Assembly: GCF_028858515.1 (NCBI RefSeq)
Contig: NZ_JAPJZJ010000001.1
Span: 310,001-374,000, forward strand
Source of the DNA: Aurantiacibacter sp. D1-12
Lineage (GTDB): Bacteria; Pseudomonadota; Alphaproteobacteria; Sphingomonadales; Sphingomonadaceae
Length of the DNA: 64,000 bases
Direction: 5' to 3'
Position numbers and translations under genes: made by a program. The first letter of the stretch is position 1. Each line of letters opens with the position of its first letter. Below the pieces are notes generated by a model. It searched no databases, had not been told where the DNA came from, and worked only from the letters and a program-made list of their open reading frames with translations. This document shows positions 20,040-30,080 of the stretch, one piece after another.

Positions 20040-20933
20040 TTAGGAAAAGGCCGCTGGAGTTCGCGCTCCGGCGGCCTTTTCTGATTGGCCTTGCAACTCC
20101 ACGAGCCAGATTTCGCCGCGCGTGCCGAAACGGATGGGAAGCAAGCTCGTCCCAAGTCCAGCGCCAACGATTACCGTCTGGCCACCCTCAACGATCTCGC
20201 CACATGCGAACCGATCACCATATGCGGACATGTAGGCAGGTGCCCCGATGAAGGGCAGGCTGATCTGGCCGCAGTGGGTGTGCCCAGCGAGGATCAACGA
20301 GATATCGGCAGGCACCTGCGGCGTGATATCGGGACTATGGGTGAGGATTAGGCGGCCACCTTGAAGACCTTCCATACGCTGCAAGACGAGCGAGAGGTCG
20401 TCCCGCCGGGTGTAGGCATCGTCCACGCCGCCAATCGCCAGTGGCCCGATCTGGACCGCCTCATCCTGCAGTGTGACGATCCCGTGCGATTGCAGCTCGC
20501 TACGCAGGCCTTCCCAGTTGAACCAGTGATCGTGGTTGCCGGGAACCACCACGACGCCGAGCGGCGCGGTGAGGTCGGCGAGTGGTGCAACCACTTCTTG
20601 AGGCGTGTAGATATGCGATGCGGTGCGCTTTTCGCTCACGAGATCTCCGGCGATCAGCACGATATCCGGCTCCAGCGCGTTGATCTGCTCGACAATGCGC
20701 GCCAGCCGTTCGGGTGGCATATCCGGTCCCGCAACGTGCACGTCGGAAATCAGCGCGGCGGTGACGGGTTCTGCGCCTGCGGGGTAGCCGTTCAACCGGG
20801 CCTCTGTACGCAGGACCGAGGGATCGCCCATCGTGTCTGACCATGCTTTCCAGCCAAGGAAGAGCGCGATCAGAACCAACAGCGATGCGACTGTTTTCCA
20901 ACGCCTGCGAAGAGCGGAGATAATGCGGATCAT
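20040..20933 (-). CDS. Membrane-anchored metallophosphoesterase
   Basis: About 297 residues. One N-terminal membrane span (TVASLLVLIALFLGW) is followed by a calcineurin-like phosphoesterase domain with the full metal-binding set: DVHVAG, GDLV, GNHDHW, a histidine in LTHSP and GHTHCGQ. This arrangement resembles YkuE/YaeI-type enzymes; in that group substrates include lipid-linked or nucleotide phosphates, and none can be assigned here. Start is uncertain: 20933 places the basic RIISALRRRWK before the span; 20963 and 20969 are alternatives. The C-terminal residues after about VELQG are encoded by the tsf terminator. Confidence 0.85.
   Translation of the reverse strand: MIRIISALRRRWKTVASLLVLIALFLGWKAWSDTMGDPSVLRTEARLNGYPAGAEPVTAALISDVHVAGPDMPPERLARIVEQINALEPDIVLIAGDLVSEKRTASHIYTPQEVVAPLADLTAPLGVVVVPGNHDHWFNWEGLRSELQSHGIVTLQDEAVQIGPLAIGGVDDAYTRRDDLSLVLQRMEGLQGGRLILTHSPDITPQVPADISLILAGHTHCGQISLPFIGAPAYMSAYGDRFACGEIVEGGQTVIVGAGLGTSLLPIRFGTRGEIWLVELQGQSEKAAGARTPAAFS
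20044..20081 (+). terminator. Rho-independent terminator after tsf
   Basis: GAAAAGGCCGCTGGAG pairs with CTCCGGCGGCCTTTTC around a short TTCGCG loop. The A-run on one side and T-run on the other make it usable in both directions. It lies inside the last codons of the convergent metallophosphoesterase gene. Confidence 0.9.
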
Positions 20934-21061
20934 AACCCGTAAGACTACGCCGAGAGCTGCCATGCACAAGCGCTCACCGCAAAACCGCCGGGGAACACTT
21001 GGATTCGTCGCGCACTCATTCTACAGCCGCGCAAACCACGGTTGAGAGGACATTCCGGAAC

Positions 21062-21781
21062 ATGCTGCTACCCGACACCAAGCGTATCCTGCTGAAGCTT
21101 TCGGGCGAGGTGTTGATGGGGGAGCAGGAGTTCGGGATTGACCCGTCCTACGTCATGCGGCTGGCCGAAGAGGTGAAGGCGGCGAAGGAGACCGGGCTCG
21201 AAATCTGCCTTGTCATCGGTGGCGGTAATATCTTCCGCGGCATGGCGGGCGCGGCGCAGGGCATGGACCGGGCGCAGGCCGATTACATGGGGATGCTCGC
21301 CACAGTGATGAACGCGCTGGCAATGCAGAGCGCGCTTGAGCAGCTGGGCGTCGATACGCGGGTGCAGAGCGCCATCCAGATGGATCAGGTGTGCGAGCCG
21401 GTGATCCGTCGCCGTGCAGAGCGTCACCTCGAAAAGGGCCGTATCGTCATTTTCGCAGCGGGCGTGGGCGCGCCTTACTTCACCACCGATTCCGGCGCCG
21501 CGCTGCGTGCTGCCGAAATGCGCTGCGATGCGTTGCTGAAGGGAACCAGTGTGGACGGTGTCTATGACAGCGATCCCAAGGGAAATCCCGACGCAAAACG
21601 CTTTGACACCGTCAGCTATGACAAGGTGTTGGCAGACAATTTGAAGGTTATGGATGCTTCCGCCGTGGCGTTGTGCCGTGATAACGACATTCCGCTTGTG
21701 GTCTTCTCGATCCGCGAAAAGGGCAATGTCGCACGCGTGCTGGCGGGCGAGGGCGTGCAGACCATCGTACAGAAAGACTGA
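21062..21781 (+). CDS. pyrH: UMP kinase
   Basis: Phosphorylates UMP to UDP; 239 residues, hexameric amino-acid-kinase fold. The ATG at 21062 begins [20 protein letters not shown], a standard N-terminus; the frame extends upstream from a TTG at 20999 without family support. Motifs: [38 protein letters not shown]. First gene of a tight run pyrH-frr-uppS-cdsA-dxr-rseP. Confidence 0.97.
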   Translation: MLLPDTKRILLKLSGEVLMGEQEFGIDPSYVMRLAEEVKAAKETGLEICLVIGGGNIFRGMAGAAQGMDRAQADYMGMLATVMNALAMQSALEQLGVDTRVQSAIQMDQVCEPVIRRRAERHLEKGRIVIFAAGVGAPYFTTDSGAALRAAEMRCDALLKGTSVDGVYDSDPKGNPDAKRFDTVSYDKVLADNLKVMDASAVALCRDNDIPLVVFSIREKGNVARVLAGEGVQTIVQKD

Positions 21782-21794
21782 GTGAGAGAGACAG

Positions 21795-22352
21795 ATGCCA
21801 AAGTATGACAAGAGCGATATCGAACGCCGCATGGATGGCGCGGTGGAAAGCCTGAAAGGTGATCTTTCCGGTCTGCGCACCGGGCGTGCGAACACTTCGC
21901 TGCTCGATCCGGTTGTGGCCGAGGTTTATGGTGCGATGATGCCGTTGAGCCAGGTGGCTACCGTCTCCGCGCCTGAGCCGCGCATGCTTAGTGTGCAGGT
22001 GTGGGACAAGGCCAATGTCAGTGCGGTGGAGAAGGGTATTACCAAGGCCAATCTCGGCCTCAATCCCATGACTGACGGCCAGACGATCCGTCTGCCAATG
22101 CCCGATCTCAACGAAGAGCGCCGCAAGGAGCTCGCCAAGCTTGCCGGTGAATATGGCGAGAAGGCCAAGATCGCTGTGCGCAATGTCCGCCGCGACGGGA
22201 TGGAAGCGCTGAAAGAAGACGAGAAGAAGAAGGAAATTTCCGAAGACGAGCGCAAGCGCCTGGAAGACGAAGTCCAGAAGGCTACTGACGCGCATGTCGC
22301 CAGCGTTGACGACGCCGTCGAGAAGAAGGTTCAGGAAATTCTGACGCAGTAA
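21795..22352 (+). CDS. frr: Ribosome recycling factor
   Basis: 185-residue factor that splits post-termination ribosomes with EF-G. Typical features are [14 protein letters not shown] near residue 27, [16 protein letters not shown] and the ending VQEIL. GAGAGAGA lies just before the ATG. It begins 13 bp after pyrH. Confidence 0.98.
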   Translation: MPKYDKSDIERRMDGAVESLKGDLSGLRTGRANTSLLDPVVAEVYGAMMPLSQVATVSAPEPRMLSVQVWDKANVSAVEKGITKANLGLNPMTDGQTIRLPMPDLNEERRKELAKLAGEYGEKAKIAVRNVRRDGMEALKEDEKKKEISEDERKRLEDEVQKATDAHVASVDDAVEKKVQEILTQ

Positions 22353-22371
22353 GCGCCAGAGGCTTTCTCCC

Positions 22372-23052
22372 GTGTCACAGGAAAACTACCCCCGCCATGT
22401 CGCCATTATCATGGACGGCAATGGCCGCTGGGCGAAGAAGCGCGGGCTGCCGCGCGCGCTGGGGCACAAGGCCGGCGGCGATGCGGTGAAGAAAGCGGTT
22501 CAGGCCGCCGAGACACTGGGTCTCGAATGCCTGACGCTCTACGCTTTCAGCAGCGAGAACTGGAAGCGCGAGGAAGAGGAAATTTCCGACCTAATGAACC
22601 TGATGCGCAGGTTTATCGAGGCGAACCTCAAGGATATGATTGAGCGCCGTGTGCGGCTCAGAATCATCGGCGATTACAGCGCCTTCGCCCCCGACATTGT
22701 CGAAAAACTTGAAGACGCGCTGGAGCGTACAAAAGACGGCGAGCGCACGCTTGCGGTGGCACTCAACTACGGCGCGCAGCACGAGATTGCCCGCGCAGCG
22801 GCTCTTGCGGCGGCTGAGGGAGCGGTGACGCCTGAGAGCATCGAAAAACATCTCTACACCGCCGACCTTCCACCGCTCGACCTGCTGATCAGGACCAGTG
22901 GCGAAGTCCGCCTTTCGAACTTCCTGCTGTGGCAGGCAGCCTATGCGGAAATGCTGTTCCTCGACCTGCTCTGGCCGGATTTTGACGAGGCCTGTCTGCG
23001 TGACGCTTGCGAGAACTTCGCGACACGGGAGCGACGCTTTGGTGGACGATGA
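22372..23052 (+). CDS. uppS: Isoprenyl transferase (undecaprenyl diphosphate synthase)
   Basis: Makes the C55 lipid carrier for peptidoglycan and polysaccharides; 226 residues, slightly shorter than E. coli UppS. It starts at GTG. The catalytic Asp15 is in IIMDGNGRW; YAFSSENWKR and the C-terminal LIRTSGEVRLSNFLLWQ are present, with GEVR in place of the more usual GExR variant, and WPDF. The stop overlaps the cdsA start by 11 bases. Confidence 0.96.
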   Translation: MSQENYPRHVAIIMDGNGRWAKKRGLPRALGHKAGGDAVKKAVQAAETLGLECLTLYAFSSENWKREEEEISDLMNLMRRFIEANLKDMIERRVRLRIIGDYSAFAPDIVEKLEDALERTKDGERTLAVALNYGAQHEIARAAALAAAEGAVTPESIEKHLYTADLPPLDLLIRTSGEVRLSNFLLWQAAYAEMLFLDLLWPDFDEACLRDACENFATRERRFGGR

Positions 23053-23794
23053 AGACTATGCGGCGATGCCGCCCGAACGCCGCCGCGACAAGATAAAGGC
23101 GTTGGCCAGGAAAGCGCTCCCGGTGCCACTGTGGGTGCGCACGAGCGACCTACCCAAGCGCCTCGCCAGCGCAATTGTCATGGTGGCGATTGCGGGTACC
23201 GCGTTGTGGCTGGGTGGGCTGTGGTGGAGTACCTTCATTGGCGCAGTGGCGGTCATTGGGATCTGGGAGCTGTTCCGGATATCGCGTCGCTTAAGCACGA
23301 ACTTCGCCCCACAGGCTGCGGTCTTTCTGATCGGCGCACTCTACATCGGCTATGCGGCCTATTGCCTTGCGAGCCTGCCGGCGGAAGTCATCTTGGGCGT
23401 TGTTGCCGTCGTGATCGCTACTGACACGGGTGCCTATTTCTCCGGCCGCGCCATTGGTGGTCCGAAGATCGCCCCAAGGGTCAGTCCTTCGAAAACCTGG
23501 GCGGGGCTTGCAGGCGGGGCGACGGCGGCCGCGCTGGTCTCTTTCGCGTTTTTCTATAGCAATATCGGCGAACGAAGCTTTTCCCTGATGGGTCTGGCTG
23601 CGCTCGGCATCGGCGCGGTGCTGGCGGTGGTCGCCCAAGCAGGTGATTTCCTTGAAAGCGGCCTGAAGCGCAAGGCGGCGGTGAAGGATTCGTCCAACCT
23701 CATCCCCGGCCATGGCGGCGTGCTGGACCGGGTGGACGGCCTTTTGCCCGTAGCCATTGTTGCCTCGCTATTGTGGTATAACGTGCATCCATGA
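23042..23794 (+). CDS. cdsA: Phosphatidate cytidylyltransferase
   Basis: Makes CDP-diacylglycerol, precursor for PssA and PgsA in this window. The start is a GTG at 23042 (TTG 23039 is possible) inside the end of uppS; 250 residues. Hydrophobic spans follow a basic N-terminus. The C-terminal signature is complete: SPSKTWAGLAGG, then KRKAAVKDSSNLIPGHGG and LDRVDG. The longer frame from 22898 is a shadow of uppS. The stop overlaps dxr as ATGA. Confidence 0.95.
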   Translation: MDDEDYAAMPPERRRDKIKALARKALPVPLWVRTSDLPKRLASAIVMVAIAGTALWLGGLWWSTFIGAVAVIGIWELFRISRRLSTNFAPQAAVFLIGALYIGYAAYCLASLPAEVILGVVAVVIATDTGAYFSGRAIGGPKIAPRVSPSKTWAGLAGGATAAALVSFAFFYSNIGERSFSLMGLAALGIGAVLAVVAQAGDFLESGLKRKAAVKDSSNLIPGHGGVLDRVDGLLPVAIVASLLWYNVHP

Positions 23795-24945
23795 CCCGCA
23801 GCATTTCGATCTTCGGAGCGACCGGCTCCATTGGCGATTCAACGCTCGACCTGATCCGTGATGATCGCGCGAATTGGGACGTGGTTGCGCTGAGTGCGAA
23901 TTGCTCGGCGGAGAAGCTGGCCCGGCTCGCCATCGAGTTCGATGCGCAGATCGCGGTTGTGGGTGATGAAAGCTGCCTTGCCGAACTGCGCGAACATCTG
24001 TCGGGAACGTCCATCGAAACAGCCGGCGGCGAACAGGCGCTTATCGAAGCCGCGCAACGTCCGGCGGACCTCACCGTTGCCGCAATCGTAGGCTGCGCGG
24101 GACTGGCACCCACGATGGCCGCGATAGAGCAGGGCAACACCGTCGCGCTCGCCAACAAGGAAGCGCTGGTCTCGGCAGGTGACGTCATGACTGCGAAAGT
24201 TGCCCGGCATGGTACCACGCTGCTGCCTGTCGACAGCGAGCACAATGCGATTTTCCAGTGCTTGCAGGGCAATGATATCAAAGATGTAAGCTGGATCACG
24301 CTGACCGCCAGCGGTGGTCCGCTACGAGCCAAGACCATGGCCGAACTTGAAGCGGTGACGCCTGCACAGGCCGTGGCCCATCCCAACTGGGATATGGGCG
24401 CGAAGATCAGCGTCGATAGTGCGACGATGTTCAACAAGGGCCTCGAATTCATCGAGGCGCACCACCTCTTCCCGGTCGGACTCGACCGACTGCGGATCAT
24501 CGTCCACCCGCAAAGCGTGATCCACTCGATGGTAGAATACCGTGACGGATCAACGCTCGCACAGCTTGGCCCGAGCGATATGCGTGTGCCCATAGCTTCC
24601 GCACTCGCTCATCCGCGGCGCATGGATACGCAGTGCAAGCCGCTCGATCTTGCATCGATCGGCGAGCTCACCTTTTTCGCACCAGATGAAAGGCGTTTCC
24701 CCTCGACAAAACTTGCGCGTGAAGCCGCCTATGCCGGGGGTGGGGCACCTGCGGTGCTCAATGCCGCGAACGAGGTGGCGGTGGCGGCATTTCTTGCCGG
24801 TCAGGTCAAGTTCACCGATATTTCGGCAATAGTGGCTAGAACTCTCGACAGCTATGCGCCCGAAGCGCCCGGGAACCTTGAGGCGGTTTTGGCCGTCGAT
24901 ACAGAGGCGCGGGTGCGCGCGAAAGAAATGATGGAGCACGCCTGA
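23791..24945 (+). CDS. dxr: 1-deoxy-D-xylulose 5-phosphate reductoisomerase
   Basis: Second step of the MEP pathway to isoprenoids; 384 residues. The NADPH site is FGATGSIGDSTLD (8-20). Substrate and metal motifs are ANKEALVSAG, PVDSEHNAIFQ, LTASGGPLR, HPNWDMGAKISVDSATM and NKGLE. It starts inside the cdsA stop. It feeds the isoprenoid supply used by uppS two genes upstream. Confidence 0.97.
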   Translation: MTRSISIFGATGSIGDSTLDLIRDDRANWDVVALSANCSAEKLARLAIEFDAQIAVVGDESCLAELREHLSGTSIETAGGEQALIEAAQRPADLTVAAIVGCAGLAPTMAAIEQGNTVALANKEALVSAGDVMTAKVARHGTTLLPVDSEHNAIFQCLQGNDIKDVSWITLTASGGPLRAKTMAELEAVTPAQAVAHPNWDMGAKISVDSATMFNKGLEFIEAHHLFPVGLDRLRIIVHPQSVIHSMVEYRDGSTLAQLGPSDMRVPIASALAHPRRMDTQCKPLDLASIGELTFFAPDERRFPSTKLAREAAYAGGGAPAVLNAANEVAVAAFLAGQVKFTDISAIVARTLDSYAPEAPGNLEAVLAVDTEARVRAKEMMEHA

Positions 24946-24946
24946 A

Positions 24947-26071
24947 TTGGATATCACGTCCCTGCCTTGGTGGATGTACATCGCTGGCTTCCTGCTGATG
25001 CTCGGCCCGCTCGTCGTCGTGCACGAGCTGGGGCACTACCTTGTCGGGCGCTTTTTCGGCGTCGGAGCAGAGGCATTTTCGGTCGGTTTCGGGAAGGAAA
25101 TCGCCGGATATACGGATAAGCGCGGGACACGCTGGAAGCTGTCGGCGCTCCCCTTTGGCGGCTATGTCCAGTTCAAGGGTGACATGAATCCGGCGAGCGT
25201 GCCTGACCCGAACAATCCGGGCGAGCCTGACCATTTCCAGAACAAGCCGCTATGGCAGAAATCGCTGATTGTTGCCGCTGGTCCGGTGACGAACATCCTT
25301 GTGGCGATTGCGATCTTTGCTGCTTTCTTCATGGCCTTCGGCAAGCCTCTTCCGGCGGACCCGACCCAGGAGAACTTCATCGCGGCGTTCGCTGAAGATT
25401 CAGCAGCGCAGGATGCAGGGCTGGAGATCGGTGACCGTGTGATCGCCATCGACGGTGAGGAAATGTCCGACTTCCGTCAGTTGCAACAAACCGTGATGCT
25501 CCATCCTTCGCGCACATGGGATGTGACCGTTGAGCGAGATGGTGCGCAGATCGATTTCGAGGTCACTTCACGCCCGTTCGAAATCGAAGACGAATTTGGC
25601 AACAAGTCGACCATTGGCCTGCTGGGCATCGAAACCAATCCGACCGAGCGGACCTATCAAGACGTTGGTGTGTTCAGCGCAGTTGGCTTGGCAACGCAGG
25701 AAACGGGCAAGATGTTCGAGCTCATCGTACTCGGCATCAAGCAGATTGTTATGGGTGAGCGTTCGGTCAAAGAGCTGGGCGGCCCGGTGACGATTGCCAA
25801 AGTCTCTGGTGAAAGGCTCTCTCTGGGGTGGCTGGAATTCACCAGTTTCGCCGCTCTCATCTCAATTAACTTGGCATTCATTAACCTCCTGCCAATCCCC
25901 GCACTCGACGGTGGGCACTTGGCATTTTACGCGGTTGAGGCAGTTCGCCGCAAACCGGCCAGTCCCCGCAGTCAGGAGCTTGCGTTCCGTGCCGGTATCG
26001 CCATTGTCTTGGCGCTGATGGTCTTCGTGACGTTTATTGATATTGCCAAACTGCCGATATTCGGCAGCTAG
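24947..26071 (+). CDS. rseP: Site-2 protease RseP
   Basis: Membrane zinc protease that completes cleavage of anti-sigma factors; 374 residues, the single-PDZ length usual in alphaproteobacteria. It starts with TTG one base after the dxr stop. The zinc site HELGH is at 26-30 in the first span; a PDZ domain occupies about 120-200 (GLEIGDRVIAIDGEEM); the third metal ligand is in NLLPIPALDGG near 320. A hairpin follows before bamA. Confidence 0.95.
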   Translation: MDITSLPWWMYIAGFLLMLGPLVVVHELGHYLVGRFFGVGAEAFSVGFGKEIAGYTDKRGTRWKLSALPFGGYVQFKGDMNPASVPDPNNPGEPDHFQNKPLWQKSLIVAAGPVTNILVAIAIFAAFFMAFGKPLPADPTQENFIAAFAEDSAAQDAGLEIGDRVIAIDGEEMSDFRQLQQTVMLHPSRTWDVTVERDGAQIDFEVTSRPFEIEDEFGNKSTIGLLGIETNPTERTYQDVGVFSAVGLATQETGKMFELIVLGIKQIVMGERSVKELGGPVTIAKVSGERLSLGWLEFTSFAALISINLAFINLLPIPALDGGHLAFYAVEAVRRKPASPRSQELAFRAGIAIVLALMVFVTFIDIAKLPIFGS

Positions 26072-26142
26072 GCGGGGAAAGGTGACGGTTTCAGCGTGAA
26101 TTCCCGGATGGTCGCTTGATTGCTATGCTGGCATCGGGCAAG

Positions 26143-26161
26143 GGCGCACTTTGCGCCTTTT
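26143..26161 (+). terminator. Short terminator-like hairpin after rseP
   Basis: GGCGCA (26143-26148) pairs with TGCGCC (26152-26157), loop CTT, followed by TTTT. It is small and may be leaky. The remaining 26072-26252 gap has no gene and should contain a bamA promoter. Confidence 0.5.
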
Positions 26162-26252
26162 GGCTAGAAGAGACGACCGGGTTTGTGCCCAAAGGGGTTG
26201 GGCTTTTCGGGCTGATCATTGGGGCGCTGTTGTCGACTAGAGTGGACGGATA

Positions 26253-28937
26253 ATGGGTTCCAAAACACGGACAATCACTGCATCGCATTACGCCGCGGCC
26301 CTGATGGGTTGCACCATGCTGGCCGGGCTGCCTGTTGCAGTTGCCGCGCAGGACGGCGCTCCGGCGCCGCAGGGTACGCAGGAACAGCCTGCTCCTGCGC
26401 CGGTACAGGCCGAGCCGAACATCATCCGTTCGATTGCCGTTTCGGGCGCCCAGCGCCTGGAGCCGGAAACCATCGTCAGCTACATCCAGCTGCGCCCGGG
26501 TATGGAATACTCGGCCGCCGCAGCCGACCAGGCGCTGATCGATCTGGCTGGAACAGAGCTGTTTGCCGACTTCGGGATCGACTTTAACGAGAATACCGGC
26601 ACGATGACGATCTCGGTGGTCGAGAACCCGATCATCAATCGCATCATTCTGGAAGGCAACAATCGCGTAGACGCGGAAGAATTGCTGCCGGAAATCAACC
26701 TCGCGCCGCGCCAGATCTTCACTCGCAGTCGTGTGCGTGCAGACGTTGCCCGCATTATCGAACTGTACAAGCGGCAGGGCCGCTTCGCCGCTACGGTCGA
26801 GCCGCAGATGGTCATGCTGGATCAGAACCGTGTGGACGTGATCTTCGAGATTACCGAAGGACCCAAGTCCAAGGTTCGCCAGATCAACATTATCGGCAAC
26901 GAGCAGTTCTCTGACGGTGAACTGCGCGGTGCCATGATCACGCGCGAAGACAGCCTGTTTGCGTTCTTTAGCTCCAACACGAGCTATGACCCGGACCGGA
27001 TGGCCTACGACCAGCAGCTTTTGCGCGAATTCTATCTGACCGAGGGTTATGCAGATTTCCGCATTGTTTCGGCAGTTGCCGAGCTGACGCCTGACCGCCG
27101 TGACTTCATCATCACTTACGTGGTGGAAGAGGGTGAGCGGTATCGCTGGGGCGACGTCGAAGTCGTTAGCCAGCTGCGCGACTTTTCCAGCGAGGCACTG
27201 ACTTCGCAGCTGACGATTGAATCCGGCGACTGGTTCAACTCTTCGCAGATTGACGACATCGAAGAAGGCCTGGCTGAAACTGCCGGTGCCTTTGGCTATG
27301 CCTTTGCCGACGTGCGTCCGCGTGTTTCGCGCAACCCTGAAGATCTGACGATGGACGTCACCTTCACGGTAGCCGATGCGCCGCGCGTCTACATCGAAGC
27401 GATCGAGGTCAACGGCAATACGCTGACGCAGGACAAGGTTATCCGCCGCGAATTCCGTATTGCAGAAGGTGATGCGTTTAGCAGCCTGCAGGTGCGCCGT
27501 TCGACCGCACGCATCAATTCGCTTGGTTACTTCCAGGAAAACTTCGAAGTCGAACAGGTAGAAGGGTCCTCGCCGGACCGGATCATTCTGCAGGCCAACG
27601 TGCAGGAAGAACCTACGGGTGAGCTTTCGCTTTCGGCAGGTTTCTCGAGCCTTGAAAGTTTCATCTTCAGCGGTTCGATCCGCCAGAACAACTTCCGTGG
27701 TCGTGGCCAGACGGTTGGCCTGTCGGTCAACTACTCGCGCTTCTCGCAGTCGGCCAACATTAGCTTCACCGAACCCAAGGTGTTTGATCGTGATATCGCG
27801 CTGGGCTTCGATATCTATCGCCAGGATTTCAACAACGGCTTCTTTGACCGTGATCAGGCGACTTACGAGCAGACCACGACCGGCATCGGCTTTCGCGTTG
27901 GTGTTCCGATCAGCGAGTACATCAGCCTTCTGGGCCGTTACACGCTGAACTATCAGGAAATCACTGTCGATGAGCGCCAGTTCTTCGCCGACTTTGACGG
28001 CGACGGCGTCAGCCAGTGTGAGCCGCTGCTTGCAGGCCGTTATCTTTGCGATGCTTTGGGTGATCGCCTGCAGTCGATCCTGGGGGCGACGCTCAGCTAC
28101 AACACACTCAACAGTCGCCTGCGTCCGACCAGCGGTACCGCCGCCAGCCTGACGGTCGATTTCGCCGGACTTGGCGGTGACACGCAATATCTGCGTGCCC
28201 GTGTGAATGCAGCACGTTACTGGAATCTGGGCAGCGGCTTTATCGGTTCGCTGACGCTCGAAGGTGGTTATATCTACGGCTATGGCGACGAGGGCGTGCT
28301 GCTGACAGAGCGCTTCTTCCTCGGCGAAGGCCAGATGCGAGGTTTCGACATTCGCGGCATCGGCCCGCGCGTGACCCGCCAGTTCTATGAGCCCGACGGC
28401 AATGGCGGCCAGGTCCTGATTCCACTCGACGATGACCGCACGCAGGACGACGCGCTGGGTGGCAATGCCTATTACCTTGCCCGTGCGGAAATCGAGATTC
28501 CGCTGGGCTCGGGCGCGCGTGAACTTGGCTTACGCCCGTCTGTTTTCCTGGACGTTGGCTCCGTTTTCGACGTGGATACACCGCAGCTGACGCAAAGCCC
28601 GTTGCCCGATGGTCTGTTCATCGCGCAGCGTGACGGTGATGGTAATCCGCTCTTCCTCCAGGCGGTCCGCGATTCTGACGGTGTGGCCATTGGTGGTGAG
28701 CTGGTAACCAATCCGATCGCGCCGGATGGGTCGAATAACACCCCTCAGGGAACTATTCTCCCGCCGTTCACCGAGACTTTCCTCGGCAATACACCCAGCC
28801 CCCGTGTCAGCGTGGGTTTCGGCGTAAACTGGAATTCACCCTTCGGTCCGTTCCGGATCGACGTAGCCACCACTCTGCTGAAAGAGCGTGGCGACGAAAC
28901 CAAACTCTTCTCCTTCAATGTAGGAACACAATTCTAA
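26253..28937 (+). CDS. bamA: Outer membrane protein assembly factor BamA
   Basis: Omp85 insertase that folds beta-barrel proteins into the outer membrane; 894 residues. A signal peptide runs to about residue 30 (VAVAAQDG), then a Pro/Gln-rich stretch, five POTRA domains from about 51 (IIRSIAVSGAQRL) to 430, and the C-terminal barrel from about 450. The barrel lid motif is present as QMRGFDIRG, and the last residue is Phe (NVGTQF), as expected of outer membrane barrels. The stop shares bases with the skp start (TAATG). Confidence 0.97.
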   Translation: MGSKTRTITASHYAAALMGCTMLAGLPVAVAAQDGAPAPQGTQEQPAPAPVQAEPNIIRSIAVSGAQRLEPETIVSYIQLRPGMEYSAAAADQALIDLAGTELFADFGIDFNENTGTMTISVVENPIINRIILEGNNRVDAEELLPEINLAPRQIFTRSRVRADVARIIELYKRQGRFAATVEPQMVMLDQNRVDVIFEITEGPKSKVRQINIIGNEQFSDGELRGAMITREDSLFAFFSSNTSYDPDRMAYDQQLLREFYLTEGYADFRIVSAVAELTPDRRDFIITYVVEEGERYRWGDVEVVSQLRDFSSEALTSQLTIESGDWFNSSQIDDIEEGLAETAGAFGYAFADVRPRVSRNPEDLTMDVTFTVADAPRVYIEAIEVNGNTLTQDKVIRREFRIAEGDAFSSLQVRRSTARINSLGYFQENFEVEQVEGSSPDRIILQANVQEEPTGELSLSAGFSSLESFIFSGSIRQNNFRGRGQTVGLSVNYSRFSQSANISFTEPKVFDRDIALGFDIYRQDFNNGFFDRDQATYEQTTTGIGFRVGVPISEYISLLGRYTLNYQEITVDERQFFADFDGDGVSQCEPLLAGRYLCDALGDRLQSILGATLSYNTLNSRLRPTSGTAASLTVDFAGLGGDTQYLRARVNAARYWNLGSGFIGSLTLEGGYIYGYGDEGVLLTERFFLGEGQMRGFDIRGIGPRVTRQFYEPDGNGGQVLIPLDDDRTQDDALGGNAYYLARAEIEIPLGSGARELGLRPSVFLDVGSVFDVDTPQLTQSPLPDGLFIAQRDGDGNPLFLQAVRDSDGVAIGGELVTNPIAPDGSNNTPQGTILPPFTETFLGNTPSPRVSVGFGVNWNSPFGPFRIDVATTLLKERGDETKLFSFNVGTQF

Positions 28938-29602
28938 TGAAGACCCTGATCAAACCGGCTCTTGCAGCCGTTCTCGCCGTGACTGCTGTCACCGCGCCCG
29001 CCATCGCTACGCCTGCAATGGCACAGAGCAATGAGCGTGTGGCCGTGGTAAACGTGCCCGCCATCATCGTTAACTCGAGCGCATACCAGACCGCTCAGAC
29101 ACAGCGCCAGACGACCTATGCTGCACAGCTGCAGCAGGCCGAAACGCGTCGTACGGCCCTGAATGCACAGCTTGAGCCGCTGGTTTCCGCTTTCAATGCC
29201 GCGCGTGCGCAACCCAATGCCGATCAGGCAGCTTTGCAGCAGCAGGCAGCGCAGATCCAGCAGTTGCAGCAGACGGGTCAGGCCGAACTGCAGCAGATTC
29301 TTGCTCCGGTTGCACTGAGTCAGGCCTATGTTGAAGAGCAGATCCAGGATCAGCTTTCGACCGCAATCGAAAACGCTGCACGGGCGCAGGGCTACACCCT
29401 TGTCGTTACGCCTGACGTGGTGCTTTTTGCCGAAGCGAGCCACAATATGAACCAGGCCGTGCTCGACCAGCTCAACGCGCTGATCCCGGCTGCTCAACTG
29501 GTGCCGCCGCAGGGCTGGTTGCCGCGCGAACTGCGCGAACAGCAGGCTGCAGCTGCTGCAGGTCAGCAGCCTGCCACGCAGCCCGCCACTTCGGGTCGCT
29601 AA
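28937..29602 (+). CDS. skp: OmpH/Skp family periplasmic chaperone
   Basis: 221-residue periplasmic holdase for outer membrane proteins. Signal peptide at 1-30 ([16 protein letters not shown]). The mature part is mostly helical and Gln/Ala-rich, as expected of the coiled-coil tentacles, with long runs of Q and A between residues 55 and 125. Family resemblance also in [13 protein letters not shown] at the N-terminus. It is translationally coupled to bamA. Confidence 0.88.
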   Translation: MKTLIKPALAAVLAVTAVTAPAIATPAMAQSNERVAVVNVPAIIVNSSAYQTAQTQRQTTYAAQLQQAETRRTALNAQLEPLVSAFNAARAQPNADQAALQQQAAQIQQLQQTGQAELQQILAPVALSQAYVEEQIQDQLSTAIENAARAQGYTLVVTPDVVLFAEASHNMNQAVLDQLNALIPAAQLVPPQGWLPRELREQQAAAAAGQQPATQPATSGR

Positions 29603-29625
29603 GTCACAGGAAACGGGGCAGAGCC

Positions 29626-30075
29626 ATGAGCGAAACATACGACATCACGCGCGTGCTCAAGGCTCTGCCGCACCGCTATCCCATGCTGCTCGTCGACCGG
29701 GTCGAGGAGATTGTGAAAGGGGAGCGGATTACCGCTATCAAGGCTGTCAGCTTCAACGAGGACTTCTTTCAGGGTCACTTCCCAGGCCGCCCGATTATGC
29801 CGGGCGTCCTGCAGATTGAGGCTTTGGCCCAGGCTGCGGGCATCCTTGGCATCGAGACGATGGACCTCGCCGATAGCGGCAAGCTCGTCTATTTCATGGC
29901 GATCGAGAACGCGAAGTTCCGCGCGCCCGTGGAACCAGGCTGCCTCCTGCAACTCGATGTTGCCTTCACCCAGCAGCGCAGCAAGATCTGCAAGTTTGAA
30001 GGCAAGGCGAGCGTTGATGGCAAGGTAACGTGTGAAGTGAACTTCACCGCGATGATCGCTGATCCTCCATCTTGA
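29626..30075 (+). CDS. fabZ: 3-hydroxyacyl-ACP dehydratase FabZ
   Basis: Dehydrates beta-hydroxyacyl-ACP in fatty acid elongation; 149 residues, hot-dog fold. Catalytic His51 is in [11 protein letters not shown] and Glu65 in [10 protein letters not shown]-terminal [13 protein letters not shown] is diagnostic. In E. coli lpxD lies between skp and fabZ and lpxA follows; here skp is only 23 bp away and rpmE follows, so lipid A genes are missing from the cluster. Confidence 0.97.
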   Translation: MSETYDITRVLKALPHRYPMLLVDRVEEIVKGERITAIKAVSFNEDFFQGHFPGRPIMPGVLQIEALAQAAGILGIETMDLADSGKLVYFMAIENAKFRAPVEPGCLLQLDVAFTQQRSKICKFEGKASVDGKVTCEVNFTAMIADPPS

Positions 30076-30080
30076 TTTGT

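Noticed and set aside
26091-28187. 698-codon minus-strand open frame opposite bamA
   Set aside because: Antisense shadow of a clear bamA; composition His/Arg/Val-rich with no motif.
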